DNA from: Siphonodentalium dalli
Lineage: Eukaryota > Mollusca > Scaphopoda > Gadilida > Siphonodentaliidae
Assembly: GCA_032622095.1 (NCBI GenBank)
Contig: CP136064.1
Location: 868,001-932,000, forward strand
Reading direction: 5' to 3'
Length of the DNA stretch: 64,000 nucleotides
In this document: one piece after another, positions 49,330-62,862 of the stretch
How positions within the stretch are numbered: the stretch's first letter is position 1
Layout of the letters: every line of letters starts with the position of its first letter
Program-made: the position numbers and the translations under genes
Notes under the pieces: generated by a model
Told to the model about the DNA's origin: nothing
The model's database searches: none
The model's input: only the letters and a program-made list of their open reading frames with translations

Positions 49330-52300
49330 CTGGTTCCATGGTGGAGTACGGTTGGATATTTTCAATTTGGCGCTTGTTTCTCCATACCGCGCCATGTCAA
49401 ATCTGGCCATATCCGAATCGGGTTGTCATTTACAATGACTGCAGAAAATATATATCTTCATGGTGGAATGCAAATGTATGTTTAAAGGAACACATGTATC
49501 TCAACTTAAAGGGACATAAGTAACACAGTCACCAACTTAAAGGGGTATCTGCTATAGACTGGTTCCATGGTGGAGTACGGTTGGATATTTTCAATTTGGC
49601 GCATGTTTCTCCCTACCGCGCCATGTCAAATCTGGCCATATCCGAATCGGGTTGTCATTTACAATGACTACAGAAAATAAATATCTTCATGTTGGAATGC
49701 AAATGTATGTTTAAAGGAACAGATGTATCTCAACTTAAAGGGACATAAGTAACACAGTCACCAACTTTAAGGGGTATCTGCTATAGACTGGTTCCATGGT
49801 GGAGTACGGTTGGATATTTTCAATTTGGCGCTTGTTTCTCCATACCGCGCCATGTCAAATCTGGCCATATCCGAATCGGGTTGTCATTTACAATGACTGC
49901 AGAAAATATATATCTTCATTTTGGAATGCAAATGTATGTTTAAAGGAACAGATGTATCTCAACTTAAAGGGACATAAGTAACACAGTCACCAACTTTAAG
50001 GGGTATCTGCTATAGACTGGTTCCATGGTGGAGTACGGTTGGATATTTTCTATTTGGCGCATGTTTCTCCATACCGCGCCATGTCAAATCTGGCCATATC
50101 CGAATCGGGTTGTCATTTACAATGACTGCAGAAAATATATATCTTCATGTTGGAATGCAAATGTATGTTTAAAGGAACAGATGTATCTCAACTTAAAGGG
50201 ACATAAGTAACACAGTCACCAACTTTAAGGGGTATCTGCTATAGACTGGTTCCATGGTGGAGTACGGTTGGATATTTTCAATTTGGCGCATGTTTCTCCC
50301 TACCGCGCCATGTCAGATCTGGCCATATCCGAATCGGGTTGTCATTTACAATGACTGCAGAAAATAAATATCTTCATGTTGGAATGCAAATGTATGTTTA
50401 AAGGAACAGATGTATCTCAACTTAAAGGGACATAAGTAACACAGTCACCAACTTTAAGGGGTATCTGCTATAGACTGGTTACATGGTGGAGTACGGTTGG
50501 ATATTTTCAATTTTGCGCATGTTTCTCCATACCGCGCCATGTCAAATCTGGCCATATCCTAATCGGGTTGTCATTTACAATGACTGCAGAAAATAAATAT
50601 CTTCATGTTAGAATGCAAATGTATGTTTAAAGGAACAGATGTATCTCAACTTAAAGGGACATAAGTAACACAGTCACCAACTTAAAGAGGTGTCTGATTT
50701 AGACTGGTTCCATGGTGGAGTACGGTTGGATATTTTCTATTTGGCGCATGTTTCTCCATACCGCGCCATGTCAAATCTGGCCATATCCGAATCGGGTTGT
50801 CATTTACAATGACTACAGAAAATAAATATCTTCATGTTGGAATGCAAATGTATGTTTAAAGAAACAGATGTATCTCAACTTAAAGGGACATAAGTAACAC
50901 AGTCACCAACTTTAAGGGGTATCTGCTATAGACTGGTTCCATGGTGGAGTACTGTTGGATATTTTCAATTTGGCGCATGTTTCTCCCTACCGCGCCATGT
51001 CAAATCTGGCCATATCCGAATCGGGTTGTCATTTACAATGACTACAGAAAATAAATATCTTCATGGTGGAATGCAAATGTATGTTTAAAGGAACAGATGT
51101 ATCTCAACTTAAAGGGACATAAGTAACACAGTCACCAACTTTAAGGGGTATCTGCTATAGACTGGTTCCATGGTGGTGTACGGTTGGATATTTTCAATTT
51201 GGCGCATGTTTCTCCATACCGCGCCATGTCAAATCTGGCCATATCCGAATCGGGTTGTCATTTACAATGACTGCAGAAAATAAATATCTTCATGTTGGAA
51301 TGCAAATGTATGTTTAAAGGAACAGATGTATCTCAACTTAAAGGGACATAAGTAACACAGTCACCAACTTAAAGAGGTGTCTGATTTAGACTGGTTCCAT
51401 GGTGGAGTACGGTTGGATATTTTCTATTTGGCGCATGTTTCTCCATACCGCGCCATGTCAAATCTGGCCATATCCGAATCGGGTTGTCATTTACAATGAC
51501 TACAGAAAATAAATATCTTCATGTTGGAATGCAAATGTATGTTTAAAGGAACACATGTATCTCAACTTAAAGGGACATAAGTAACACAGTCACCAACTTT
51601 AAGGGGTATCTGCTATAGACTGGTTCCATGGTGGAGTACGGTTGGATATTTTCAATTTGGCGCATGTTTTTCCATACCGCGCCATGTCAAATCTGGCCAT
51701 ATCCGAATCGGGTTGTCATTTACAATGACTACAGAAAATAAATATCTTCATGTTGGAAAGCAAATGTATGTTTAAAGGAACAGATGTAACTCAACTTAAA
51801 GGGACATAAGTAACACAGTCACCAACTTAAAGGGGTATCTGCTATAGACTGGTTCCATGGTGGAGTACGGTTGGATATTTTCAATTTGGCGCATGTTTCT
51901 CCATACCGCGCCATGTCAAATCTGGCCATATCCGAATCGGGTTGTTATTTACAATGACTGCAGAAAATATATATCTTCATGGTGGAATGCAAATGTATGT
52001 TTAAAGGAACAGATGTATCTCAACTTAAAGGGACATAAGTAACACAGTCACCAACTGTAAGGGGTATCTGCTATAGACTGGTTCCATGGTGGAGTACGGT
52101 TGGATATTTTCAATTTGGCGCTTGTTTCTCCATACCGCGCCATGTCAAATCTGGCCATATCCGAATCGGGTTGTCATTTACAATGACTGCAGAAAATATA
52201 TATCTTCATGGTGGAATGCAAATGTATGTTTAAAGGAACAGATGTATCTCAACTTAAAGGGACATAAGTAACACAGTCACCAACTTAAAGGGGTATCTGC

Positions 52301-55300
52301 TATAGACTGGTTCCATGGTGGAGTACGGTTGGATATTTTCAATTTGGCGCATGTTTCTCCCTACCGCGCCATGTCAAATCTGGCCATATCCGAATCGGGT
52401 TGTCATTTACAATGACTACAGAAAATAAATATCTTCATGTTGGAATGCAAATGTATGTTTAAAGGAACAGATGTATCTCAACTTAAAGGGACATAAGTAA
52501 CACAGTCACCAACTTTAAGGGGTATCTGCTATAGACTGGTTCCATGGTGGAGTACGGCTGGATATTTTCAATTTGGCGCTTGTTTCTCCATACCGCGCCA
52601 TGTCAAATCTGGCCATATCCGAATCGGGTTGTCATTTACAATGACTGCAGAAAATATATATCTTCATGTTGGAATGCAAATGTATGTTTAAAGGAACAGA
52701 TGTATCTCAACTTAAAGGGACATAAGTAACACAGTCACCAACTTTAAGGGGTATCTGCTATAGACTGGTTCCATGGTGGAGTACGGTTGGATATTTTCTA
52801 TTTGGCGCATGTTTCTCCATACCGCGCCATGTCAAATCTGGCCATATCCGAATCGGGTTGTCATTTACAATGACTGCAGAAAATATATATCTTCATGTTG
52901 GAATGCAAATGTATGTTTAAAGGAACAGATGTATCTCAACTTAAAGGGACATAAGTAACACAGTCACCAACTTTAAGGGGTATCTGCTATAGACTGGTTC
53001 CATGGTGGAGTACGGTTGGATATTTTCAATTTGGCGCATGTTTCTCCCTACCGCGCCATGTCAGATCTGGCCATATCCGAATCGGGTTGTCATTTACAAT
53101 GACTGCAGAAAATAAATATCTTCATGTTGGAATGCAAATGTATGTTTAAAGGAACAGATGTATCTCAACTTAAAGGGACATAAGTAACACAGTCACCAAC
53201 TTTAAGGGGTATCTGCTATAGACTGGTTACATGGTGGAGTACGGTTGGATATTTTCAATTTTGCGCATGTTTCTCCATACCGCGCCATGTCAAATCTGGC
53301 CATATCCTAATCGGGTTGTCATTTACAATGACTGCAGAAAATAAATATCTTCATGTTAGAATGCAAATGTATGTTTAAAGGAACAGATGTATCTCAACTT
53401 AAAGGGACATAAGTAACACAGTCACCAACTTAAAGAGGTGTCTGATTTAGACTGGTTCCATGGTGGAGTACGGTTGGATATTTTCTATTTGGCGCATGTT
53501 TCTCCATACCGCGCCATGTCAAATCTGGCCATATCCGAATCGGGTTGTCATTTACAATGACTACAGAAAATAAATATCTTCATGTTGGAATGCAAATGTA
53601 TGTTTAAAGGAACAGATGTATCTCAACTTAAAGGGACATAAGTAACACAGTCACCAACTTTAAGGGGTATCTGCTATAGACTGGTTCCATGGTGGAGTAC
53701 TGTTGGATATTTTCAATTTGGCGCATGTTTCTCCCTACCGCGCCATGTCAAATCTGGCCATATCCGAATCGGGTTGTCATTTACAATGACTGCAGAAAAT
53801 ATATATCTTCATGGTGGAATGCAAATGTATGTTTAAAGGAACAGATGTATCTCAACTTAAAGGGACATAAGTAACACAGTCACCAACTTAAAGAGGTGTC
53901 TGATTTAGACTGGTTCCATGGTGGAGTACGGTTGGATATTTTCTATTTGGCGCATGTTTCTCCATACCGCGCCATGTCAAATCTGGCCATATCCGAATCG
54001 GGTTGTCATTTACAATGACTACAGAAAATAAATATCTTCATGTTGGAATGCAAATGTATGTTTAAAGGAACACATGTATCTCAACTTAAAGGGACATAAG
54101 TAACACAGTCACCAACTTTAAGGGGTATCTGCTATAGACTGGTTCCATGGTGGAGTACGGTTGGATATTTTCAATTTGGCGCATGTTTTTCCATACCGCG
54201 CCATGTCAAATCTGGCCATATCCGAATCGGGTTGTCATTTACAATGACTACAGAAAATAAATATCTTCATGTTGGAAAGCAAATGTATGTTTAAAGGAAC
54301 AGATGTAACTCAACTTAAAGGGACATAAGTAACACAGTCACCAACTTAAAGGGGTATCTGCTATAGACTGGTTCCATGGTGGAGTACGGTTGGATATTTT
54401 CAATTTGGCGCATGTTTCTCCATACCGCGCCATGTCAAATCTGGCCATATCCGAATCGGGTTGTTATTTACAATGACTGCAGAAAATATATATCTTCATG
54501 GTGGAATGCAAATGTATGTTTAAAGGAACAGATGTATCTCAACTTAAAGGGACATAAGTAACACAGTCACCAACTTAAAGGGGTATCTGCTATAGACTGG
54601 TTCCATGGTGGAGTACGGTTGGATATTTTCAATTTGGCGCATGTTTCTCCCTACCGCGCCATGTCAAATCTGGCCATATCCGAATCGGGTTGTCATTTAC
54701 AATGACTACAGAAAATAAATATCTTCATGTTGGAATGCAAATGTATGTTTAAAGGAACAGATGTATCTCAACTTAAAGGGACATAAGTAACACAGTCACC
54801 AACTGTAAGGGGTATCTGCTATAGACTGGTTCCATGGTGGAGTACGGTTGGATATTTTCAATTTGGCGCTTGTTTCTCCATACCGCGCCATGTCAAATCT
54901 GGCCATATCCGAATCGGGTTGTCATTTACAATGACTGCAGAAAATATATATCTTCATGGTGGAATGCAAATGTATGTTTAAAGGAACAGATGTATCTCAA
55001 CTTAAAGGGACATAAGTAACACAGTCACCAACTTAAAGGGGTATCTGCTATAGACTGGTTCCATGGTGGAGTACGGTTGGATATTTTCAATTTGGCGCAT
55101 GTTTCTCCCTACCGCGCCATGTCAAATCTGGCCATATCCGAATCGGGTTGTCATTTACAATGACTACAGAAAATAAATATCTTCATGTTGGAATGCAAAT
55201 GTATGTTTAAAGGAACAGATGTATCTCAACTTAAAGGGACATAAGTAACACAGTCACCAACTTTAAGGGGTATCTGCTATAGACTGGTTCCATGGTGGAG

Positions 55301-57352
55301 TACGGTTGGATATTTTCAATTTGGCGCTTGTTTCTCCATACCGCGCCATGTCAAATCTGGCCATATCCGAATCGGGTTGTCATTTACAATGACTGCAGAA
55401 AATATATATCTTCATGTTGGAATGCAAATGTATGTTTAAAGGAACAGATGTATCTCAACTTAAAGGGACATAAGTAACACAGTCACCAACTTTAAGGGGT
55501 ATCTGCTATAGACTGGTTCCATGGTGGAGTACGGTTGGATATTTTCTATTTGGCGCATGTTTCTCCATACCGCGCCATGTCAAATCTGGCCATATCCGAA
55601 TCGGGTTGTCATTTACAATGACTGCAGAAAATATATATCTTCATGTTGGAATGCAAATGTATGTTTAAAGGAACAGATGTATCTCAACTTAAAGGGACAT
55701 AAGTAACACAGTCACCAACTTTAAGGGGTATCTGCTATAGACTGGTTCCATGGTGGAGTACGGTTGGATATTTTCAATTTGGCGCATGTTTCTCCCTACC
55801 GCGCCATGTCAGATCTGGCCATATCCGAATCGGGTTGTCATTTACAATGACTGCAGAAAATATATATCTTCATGGTGGAATGCAAATGTATGTTTAAAGG
55901 AACAGATGTATCTCAACTTAAAGGGACATAAGTAACACAGTCACCAACTTAAAGAGGTGTCTGATTTAGACTGGTTCCATGGTGGAGTACGGTTGGATAT
56001 TTTCTATTTGGCGCATGTTTCTCCATACCGCGCCATGTCAAATCTGGCCATATCCGAATCGGGTTGTCATTTACAATGACTACAGAAAATAAATATCTTC
56101 ATGTTGGAATGCAAATGTATGTTTAAAGGAACACATGTATCTCAACTTAAAGGGACATAAGTAACACAGTCACCAACTTTAAGGGGTATCTGCTATAGAC
56201 TGGTTCCATGGTGGAGTACGGTTGGATATTTTCAATTTGGCGCATGTTTCTCCCTACCGCGCCATGTCAAATCTGGCCATATCCGAATCGGGTTGTCATT
56301 TACAATGACTACAGAAAATAAATATCTTCATGTTGGAAAGCAAATGTATGTTTAAAGGAACAGATGTAACTCAACTTAAAGGGACATAAGTAACACAGTC
56401 ACCAACTTAAAGGGGTATCTGCTATAGACTGGTTCCATGGTGGAGTACGGTTGGATATTTTCAATTTGGCGCATGTTTCTCCATACCGCGCCATGTCAAA
56501 TCTGGCCATATCCGAATCGGGTTGTTATTTACAATGACTGCAGAAAATATATATCTTCATGGTGGAATGCAAATGTATGTTTAAAGGAACAGATGTATCT
56601 CAACTTAAAGGGACATAAGTAACACAGTCACCAACTTAAAGGGGTATCTGCTATAGACTGGTTCCATGGTGGAGTACGGTTGGATATTTTCAATTTGGCG
56701 CATGTTTCTCCCTACCGCGCCATGTCAAATCTGGCCATATCCGAATCGGGTTGTCATTTACAATGACTACAGAAAATAAATATCTTCATGTTGGAATGCA
56801 AATGTATGTTTAAAGGAACAGATGTATCTCAACTTAAAGGGACATAAGTAACACAGTCACCAACTGTAAGGGGTATCTGCTATAGACTGGTTCCATGGTG
56901 GAGTACGGTTGGATATTTTCAATTTGGCGCTTGTTTCTCCATACCGCGCCATGTCAAATCTGGCCATATCCGAATCGGGTTGTCATTTACAATGACTGCA
57001 GAAAATATATATCTTCATGGTGGAATGCAAATGTATGTTTAAAGGAACAGATGTATCTCAACTTAAAGGGACATAAGTAACACAGTCACCAACTTAAAGG
57101 GGTATCTGCTATAGACTGGTTCCATGGTGGAGTATGGTTGGATATTTTCAATTTGGCGCATGTTTCTCCCTACCGCGCCATGTCAAATCTGGCCATATCC
57201 GAATCGGGTTGTCATTTACAATGACTACAGAAAATAAATATCTTCATGTTGGAATGCAAATGTATGTTTAAAGGAACAGATGTATCTCAACTTAAAGGGA
57301 CATAAGTAACACAGTCACCAACTTTAAGGGGTATCTGCTATAGACTGGTTCC

Positions 57353-60300
57353 ATGGTGGAGTACGGTTGGATATTTTCAATTTGGCGCTTGTTTCTCCAT
57401 ACCGCGCCATGTCAAATCTGGCCATATCCGAATCGGGTTGTCATTTACAATGACTGCAGAAAATATATATCTTCATGTTGGAATGCAAATGTATGTTTAA
57501 AGGAACAGATGTATCTCAACTTAAAGGGACATAAGTAACACAGTCACCAACTTTAAGGGGTATCTGCTATAGACTGGTTCCATGGTGGAGTACGGTTGGA
57601 TATTTTCTATTTGGCGCATGTTTCTCCATACCGCGCCATGTCAAATCTGGCCATATCCGAATCGGGTTGTCATTTACAATGACTGCAGAAAATATATATC
57701 TTCATGTTGGAATGCAAATGTATGTTTAAAGGAACAGATGTATCTCAACTTAAAGGGACATAAGTAACACAGTCACCAACTTTAAGGGGTATCTGCTATA
57801 GACTGGTTCCATGGTGGAGTACGGTTGGATATTTTCAATTTGGCGCATGTTTCTCCCTACCGCGCCATGTCAGATCTGGCCATATCCGAATCGGGTTGTC
57901 ATTTACAATGACTGCAGAAAATAAATATCTTCATGTTGGAATGCAAATGTATGTTTAAAGGAACAGATGTATCTCAACTTAAAGGGACATAAGTAACACA
58001 GTCACCAACTTTAAGGGGTATCTGCTATAGACTGGTTACATGGTGGAGTACGGTTGGATATTTTCAATTTTGCGCATGTTTCTCCATACCGCGCCATGTC
58101 AAATCTGGCCATATCCTAATCGGGTTGTCATTTACAATGACTGCAGAAAATAAATATCTTCATGTTAGAATGCAAATGTATGTTTAAAGGAACAGATGTA
58201 TCTCAACTTAAAGGGACATAAGTAACACAGTCACCAACTTAAAGAGGTGTCTGATTTAGACTGGTTCCATGGTGGAGTACGGTTGGATATTTTATATTTG
58301 GCGCATGTTTCTCCATACCGCGCCATGTCAAATCTGGCCATATCCGAATCGGGTTGTCATTTACAATGACTACAGAAAATAAATATCTTCATGTTGGAAT
58401 GCAAATGTATGTTTAAAGGAACAGATGTATCTCAACTTAAAGGGACATAAGTAACACAGTCACCAACTTTAAGGGGTATCTGCTATAGACTGGTTCCATG
58501 GTGGAGTACTGTTGGATATTTTCAATTTGGCGCATGTTTCTCCCTACCGCGCCATGTCAAATCTGGCCATATCCGAATCGGGTTGTCATTTACAATGACT
58601 ACAGAAAATAAATATCTTCATGGTGGAATGCAAATGTATGTTTAAAGGAACAGATGTATCTCAACTTAAAGGGACATAAGTAACACAGTCACCAACTTTA
58701 AGGGGTATCTGCTATAGACTGGTTCCATGGTGGAGTACGGTTGGATATTTTCAATTTGGCGCATGTTTCTCCATACCGCGCCATGTCAAATCTGGCCATA
58801 TCCGAATCGGGTTGTCATTTACAATGACTGCAGAAAATAATTATCTTCATGTTGGAATGCAAATGTATGTTTAAAGGAACAGATGTATCTCAACTTAAAG
58901 GGACATAAGTAACACAGTCACCAACTTAAAGAGGTGTCTGATTTAGACTGGTTCCATGGTGGAGTACGGTTGGATATTTTCTATTTGGCGCATGTTTCTC
59001 CATACCGCGCCATGTCAAATCTGGCCATATCCGAATCGGGTTGTCATTTACAATGACTACAGAAAATAAATATCTTCATGTTGGAATGCAAATGTATGTT
59101 TAAAGGAACACATGTATCTCAACTTAAAGGGACATAAGTAACACAGTCACCAACTTTAAGGGGTATCTGCTATAGACTGGTTCCATGGTGGAGTACGGTT
59201 GGATATTTTCAATTTGGCGCATGTTTTTCCATACCGCGCCATGTCAAATCTGGCCATATCCGAATCGGGTTGTCATTTACAATGACTACAGAAAATAAAT
59301 ATCTTCATGTTGGAAAGCAAATGTATGTTTAAAGGAACAGATGTAACTCAACTTAAAGGGACATAAGTAACACAGTCACCAACTTAAAGGGGTATCTGCT
59401 ATAGACTGGTTCCATGGTGGAGTACGGTTGGATATTTTCAATTTGGCGCATGTTTCTCCATACCGCGCCATGTCAAATCTGGCCATATCCGAATCGGGTT
59501 GTCATTTACAATGACTACAGAAAATAAATATCTTCATGTTGGAAAGCAAATGTATGTTTAAAGGAACAGATGTAACTCAACTTAAAGGGACATAAGTAAC
59601 ACAGTCACCAACTTAAAGGGGTATCTGCTATAGACTGGTTCCATGGTGGAGTACGGTTGGATATTTTCAATTTGGCGCATGTTTCTCCATACCGCGCCAT
59701 GTCAAATCTGGCCATATCCGAATCGGGTTGTTATTTACAATGACTGCAGAAAATATATATCTTCATGGTGGAATGCAAATGTATGTTTAAAGGAACAGAT
59801 GTATCTCAACTTAAAGGGACATAAGTAACACAGTCACCAACTTAAAGGGGTATCTGCTATAGACTGGTTCCATGGTGGAGTACGGTTGGATATTTTCAAT
59901 TTGGCGCATGTTTCTCCCTACCGCGCCATGTCAAATCTGGCCATATCCGAATCGGGTTGTCATTTACAATGACTACAGAAAATAAATATCTTCATGTTGG
60001 AATGCAAATGTATGTTTAAAGGAACAGATGTATCTCAACTTAAAGGGACATAAGTAACACAGTCACCAACTGTAAGGGGTATCTGCTATAGACTGGTTCC
60101 ATGGTGGAGTACGGTTGGATATTTTCAATTTGGCGCTTGTTTCTCCATACCGCGCCATGTCAAATCTGGCCATATCCGAATCGGGTTGTCATTTACAATG
60201 ACTACAGAAAATAAATATCTTCATGTTGGAATGCAAATGTATGTTTAAAGGAACAGATGTATCTCAACTTAAAGGGACATAAGTAACACAGTCACCAACT

Positions 60301-62576
60301 TTAAGGGGTATCTGCTATAGACTGGTTCCATGGTGGAGTACGGTTGGATATTTTCAATTTGGCGCTTGTTTCTCCATACCGCGCCATGTCAAATCTGGCC
60401 ATATCCGAATCGGGTTGTCATTTACAATGACTGCAGAAAATATATATCTTCATGTTGGAATGCAAATGTATGTTTAAAGGAACAGATGTATCTCAACTTA
60501 AAGGGACATAAGTAACACAGTCACCAACTTTAAGGGGTATCTGCTATAGACTGGTTCCATGGTGGAGTACGGTTGGATATTTTCTATTTGGCGCATGTTT
60601 CTCCATACCGCGCCATGTCAAATCTGGCCATATCCGAATCGGGTTGTCATTTACAATGACTGCAGAAAATATATATCTTCATGTTGGAATGCAAATGTAT
60701 GTTTAAAGGAACAGATGTATCTCAACTTAAAGGGACATAAGTAACACAGTCACCAACTTTAAGGGGTATCTGCTATAGACTGGTTCCATGGTGGAGTACG
60801 GTTGGATATTTTCAATTTGGCGCATGTTTCTCCCTACCGCGCCATGTCAGATCTGGCCATATCCGAATCGGGTTGTCATTTACAATGACTGCAGAAAATA
60901 AATATCTTCATGTTGGAATGCAAATGTATGTTTAAAGGAACAGATGTATCTCAACTTAAAGGGACATAAGTAACACAGTCACCAACTTTAAGGGGTATCT
61001 GCTATAGACTGGTTACATGGTGGAGTACGGTTGGATATTTTCAATTTTGCGCATGTTTCTCCATACCGCGCCATGTCAAATCTGGCCATATCCTAATCGG
61101 GTTGTCATTTACAATGACTGCAGAAAATAAATATCTTCATGTTAGAATGCAAATGTATGTTTAAAGGAACAGATGTATCTCAACTTAAAGGGACATAAGT
61201 AACACAGTCACCAACTTAAAGAGGTGTCTGATTTAGACTGGTTCCATGGTGGAGTACGGTTGGATATTTTATATTTGGCGCATGTTTCTCCATACCGCGC
61301 CATGTCAAATCTGGCCATATCCGAATCGGGTTGTCATTTACAATGACTACAGAAAATAAATATCTTCATGTTGGAATGCAAATGTATGTTTAAAGGAACA
61401 GATGTATCTCAACTTAAAGGGACATAAGTAACACAGTCACCAACTTTAAGGGGTATCTGCTATAGACTGGTTCCATGGTGGAGTACTGTTGGATATTTTC
61501 AATTTGGCGCATGTTTCTCCCTACCGCGCCATGTCAAATCTGGCCATATCCGAATCGGGTTGTCATTTACAATGACTACAGAAAATAAATATCTTCATGG
61601 TGGAATGCAAATGTATGTTTAAAGGAACAGATGTATCTCAACTTAAAGGGACATAAGTAACACAGTCACCAACTTTAAGGGGTATCTGCTATAGACTGGT
61701 TCCATGGTGGAGTACGGTTGGATATTTTCAATTTGGCGCATGTTTCTCCATACCGCGCCATGTCAAATCTGGCCATATCCGAATCGGGTTGTCATTTACA
61801 ATGACTGCAGAAAATAATTATCTTCATGTTGGAATGCAAATGTATGTTTAAAGGAACAGATGTATCTCAACTTAAAGGGACATAAGTAACACAGTCACCA
61901 ACTTAAAGAGGTGTCTGATTTAGACTGGTTCCATGGTGGAGTACGGTTGGATATTTTCTATTTGGCGCATGTTTCTCCATACCGCGCCATGTCAAATCTG
62001 GCCATATCCGAATCGGGTTGTCATTTACAATGACTACAGAAAATAAATATCTTCATGTTGGAATGCAAATGTATGTTTAAAGGAACACATGTATCTCAAC
62101 TTAAAGGGACATAAGTAACACAGTCACCAACTTTAAGGGGTATCTGCTATAGACTGGTTCCATGGTGGAGTACGGTTGGATATTTTCAATTTGGCGCATG
62201 TTTTTCCATACCGCGCCATGTCAAATCTGGCCATATCCGAATCGGGTTGTCATTTACAATGACTACAGAAAATAAATATCTTCATGTTGGAAAGCAAATG
62301 TATGTTTAAAGGAACAGATGTAACTCAACTTAAAGGGACATAAGTAACACAGTCACCAACTTAAAGGGGTATCTGCTATAGACTGGTTCCATGGTGGAGT
62401 ACGGTTGGATATTTTCAATTTGGCGCATGTTTCTCCATACCGCGCCATGTCAAATCTGGCCATATCCGAATCGGGTTTTTATTTACAATGACTGCAGAAA
62501 ATATATATCTTCATGGTGGAATGCAAATGTATGTTTAAAGGAACAGATGTATCTCAACTTAAAGGGACATAAGTAA
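57353..62576. repeat. Duplicated HOR block (2,977-bp shift) with one extra monomer
   Basis: Anchors 57353 and 57582 recur at 60330 and 60559. Two private variants, TTTTATATTTGG (58291 and 61268) and AAAATAATTATC (58834 and 61811), are shared by both copies at the same offset of 2,977 bp, so the second copy arose by recent duplication of 13 monomers. The first copy contains two consecutive monomers with GGAAAGCAAATG/GTAACTC (near 59315 and 59542) where the second has one, so later anchors (59643, 62391) are 2,748 bp apart. Confidence 0.8.
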
Positions 62577-62862
62577 CACAGTCACCAACTTAAAGGGGTA
62601 TCTGCTATAGACTGGTTCCATGGTGGAGTACGGTTGGATATTTTCAATTTGGCGCATGTTTCTCCCTACCGCGCCATGTCAAATCTGGCCATATCCGAAT
62701 CGGGTTGTCATTTACAATGACTACAGAAAATAAATATCTTCATGTTGGAATGCAAATGTATGTTTAAAGGAACAGATGTATCTCAACTTAAAGGGACATA
62801 AGTAACACAGTCACCAACTGTAAGGGGTATCTGCTATAGACTGGTTCCATGGTGGAGTACGG

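Noticed and set aside
1964-62576. Repeated 61-codon ORF starting ATGGTGGAGTAC in many monomers
   Set aside because: It appears only where one base makes TAT rather than TAA (AAATATATATC against AAATAAATATC). The 229-bp period is not a multiple of three, there is no sign of codon-level constraint, and the product resembles nothing known. It is a by-product of the satellite.
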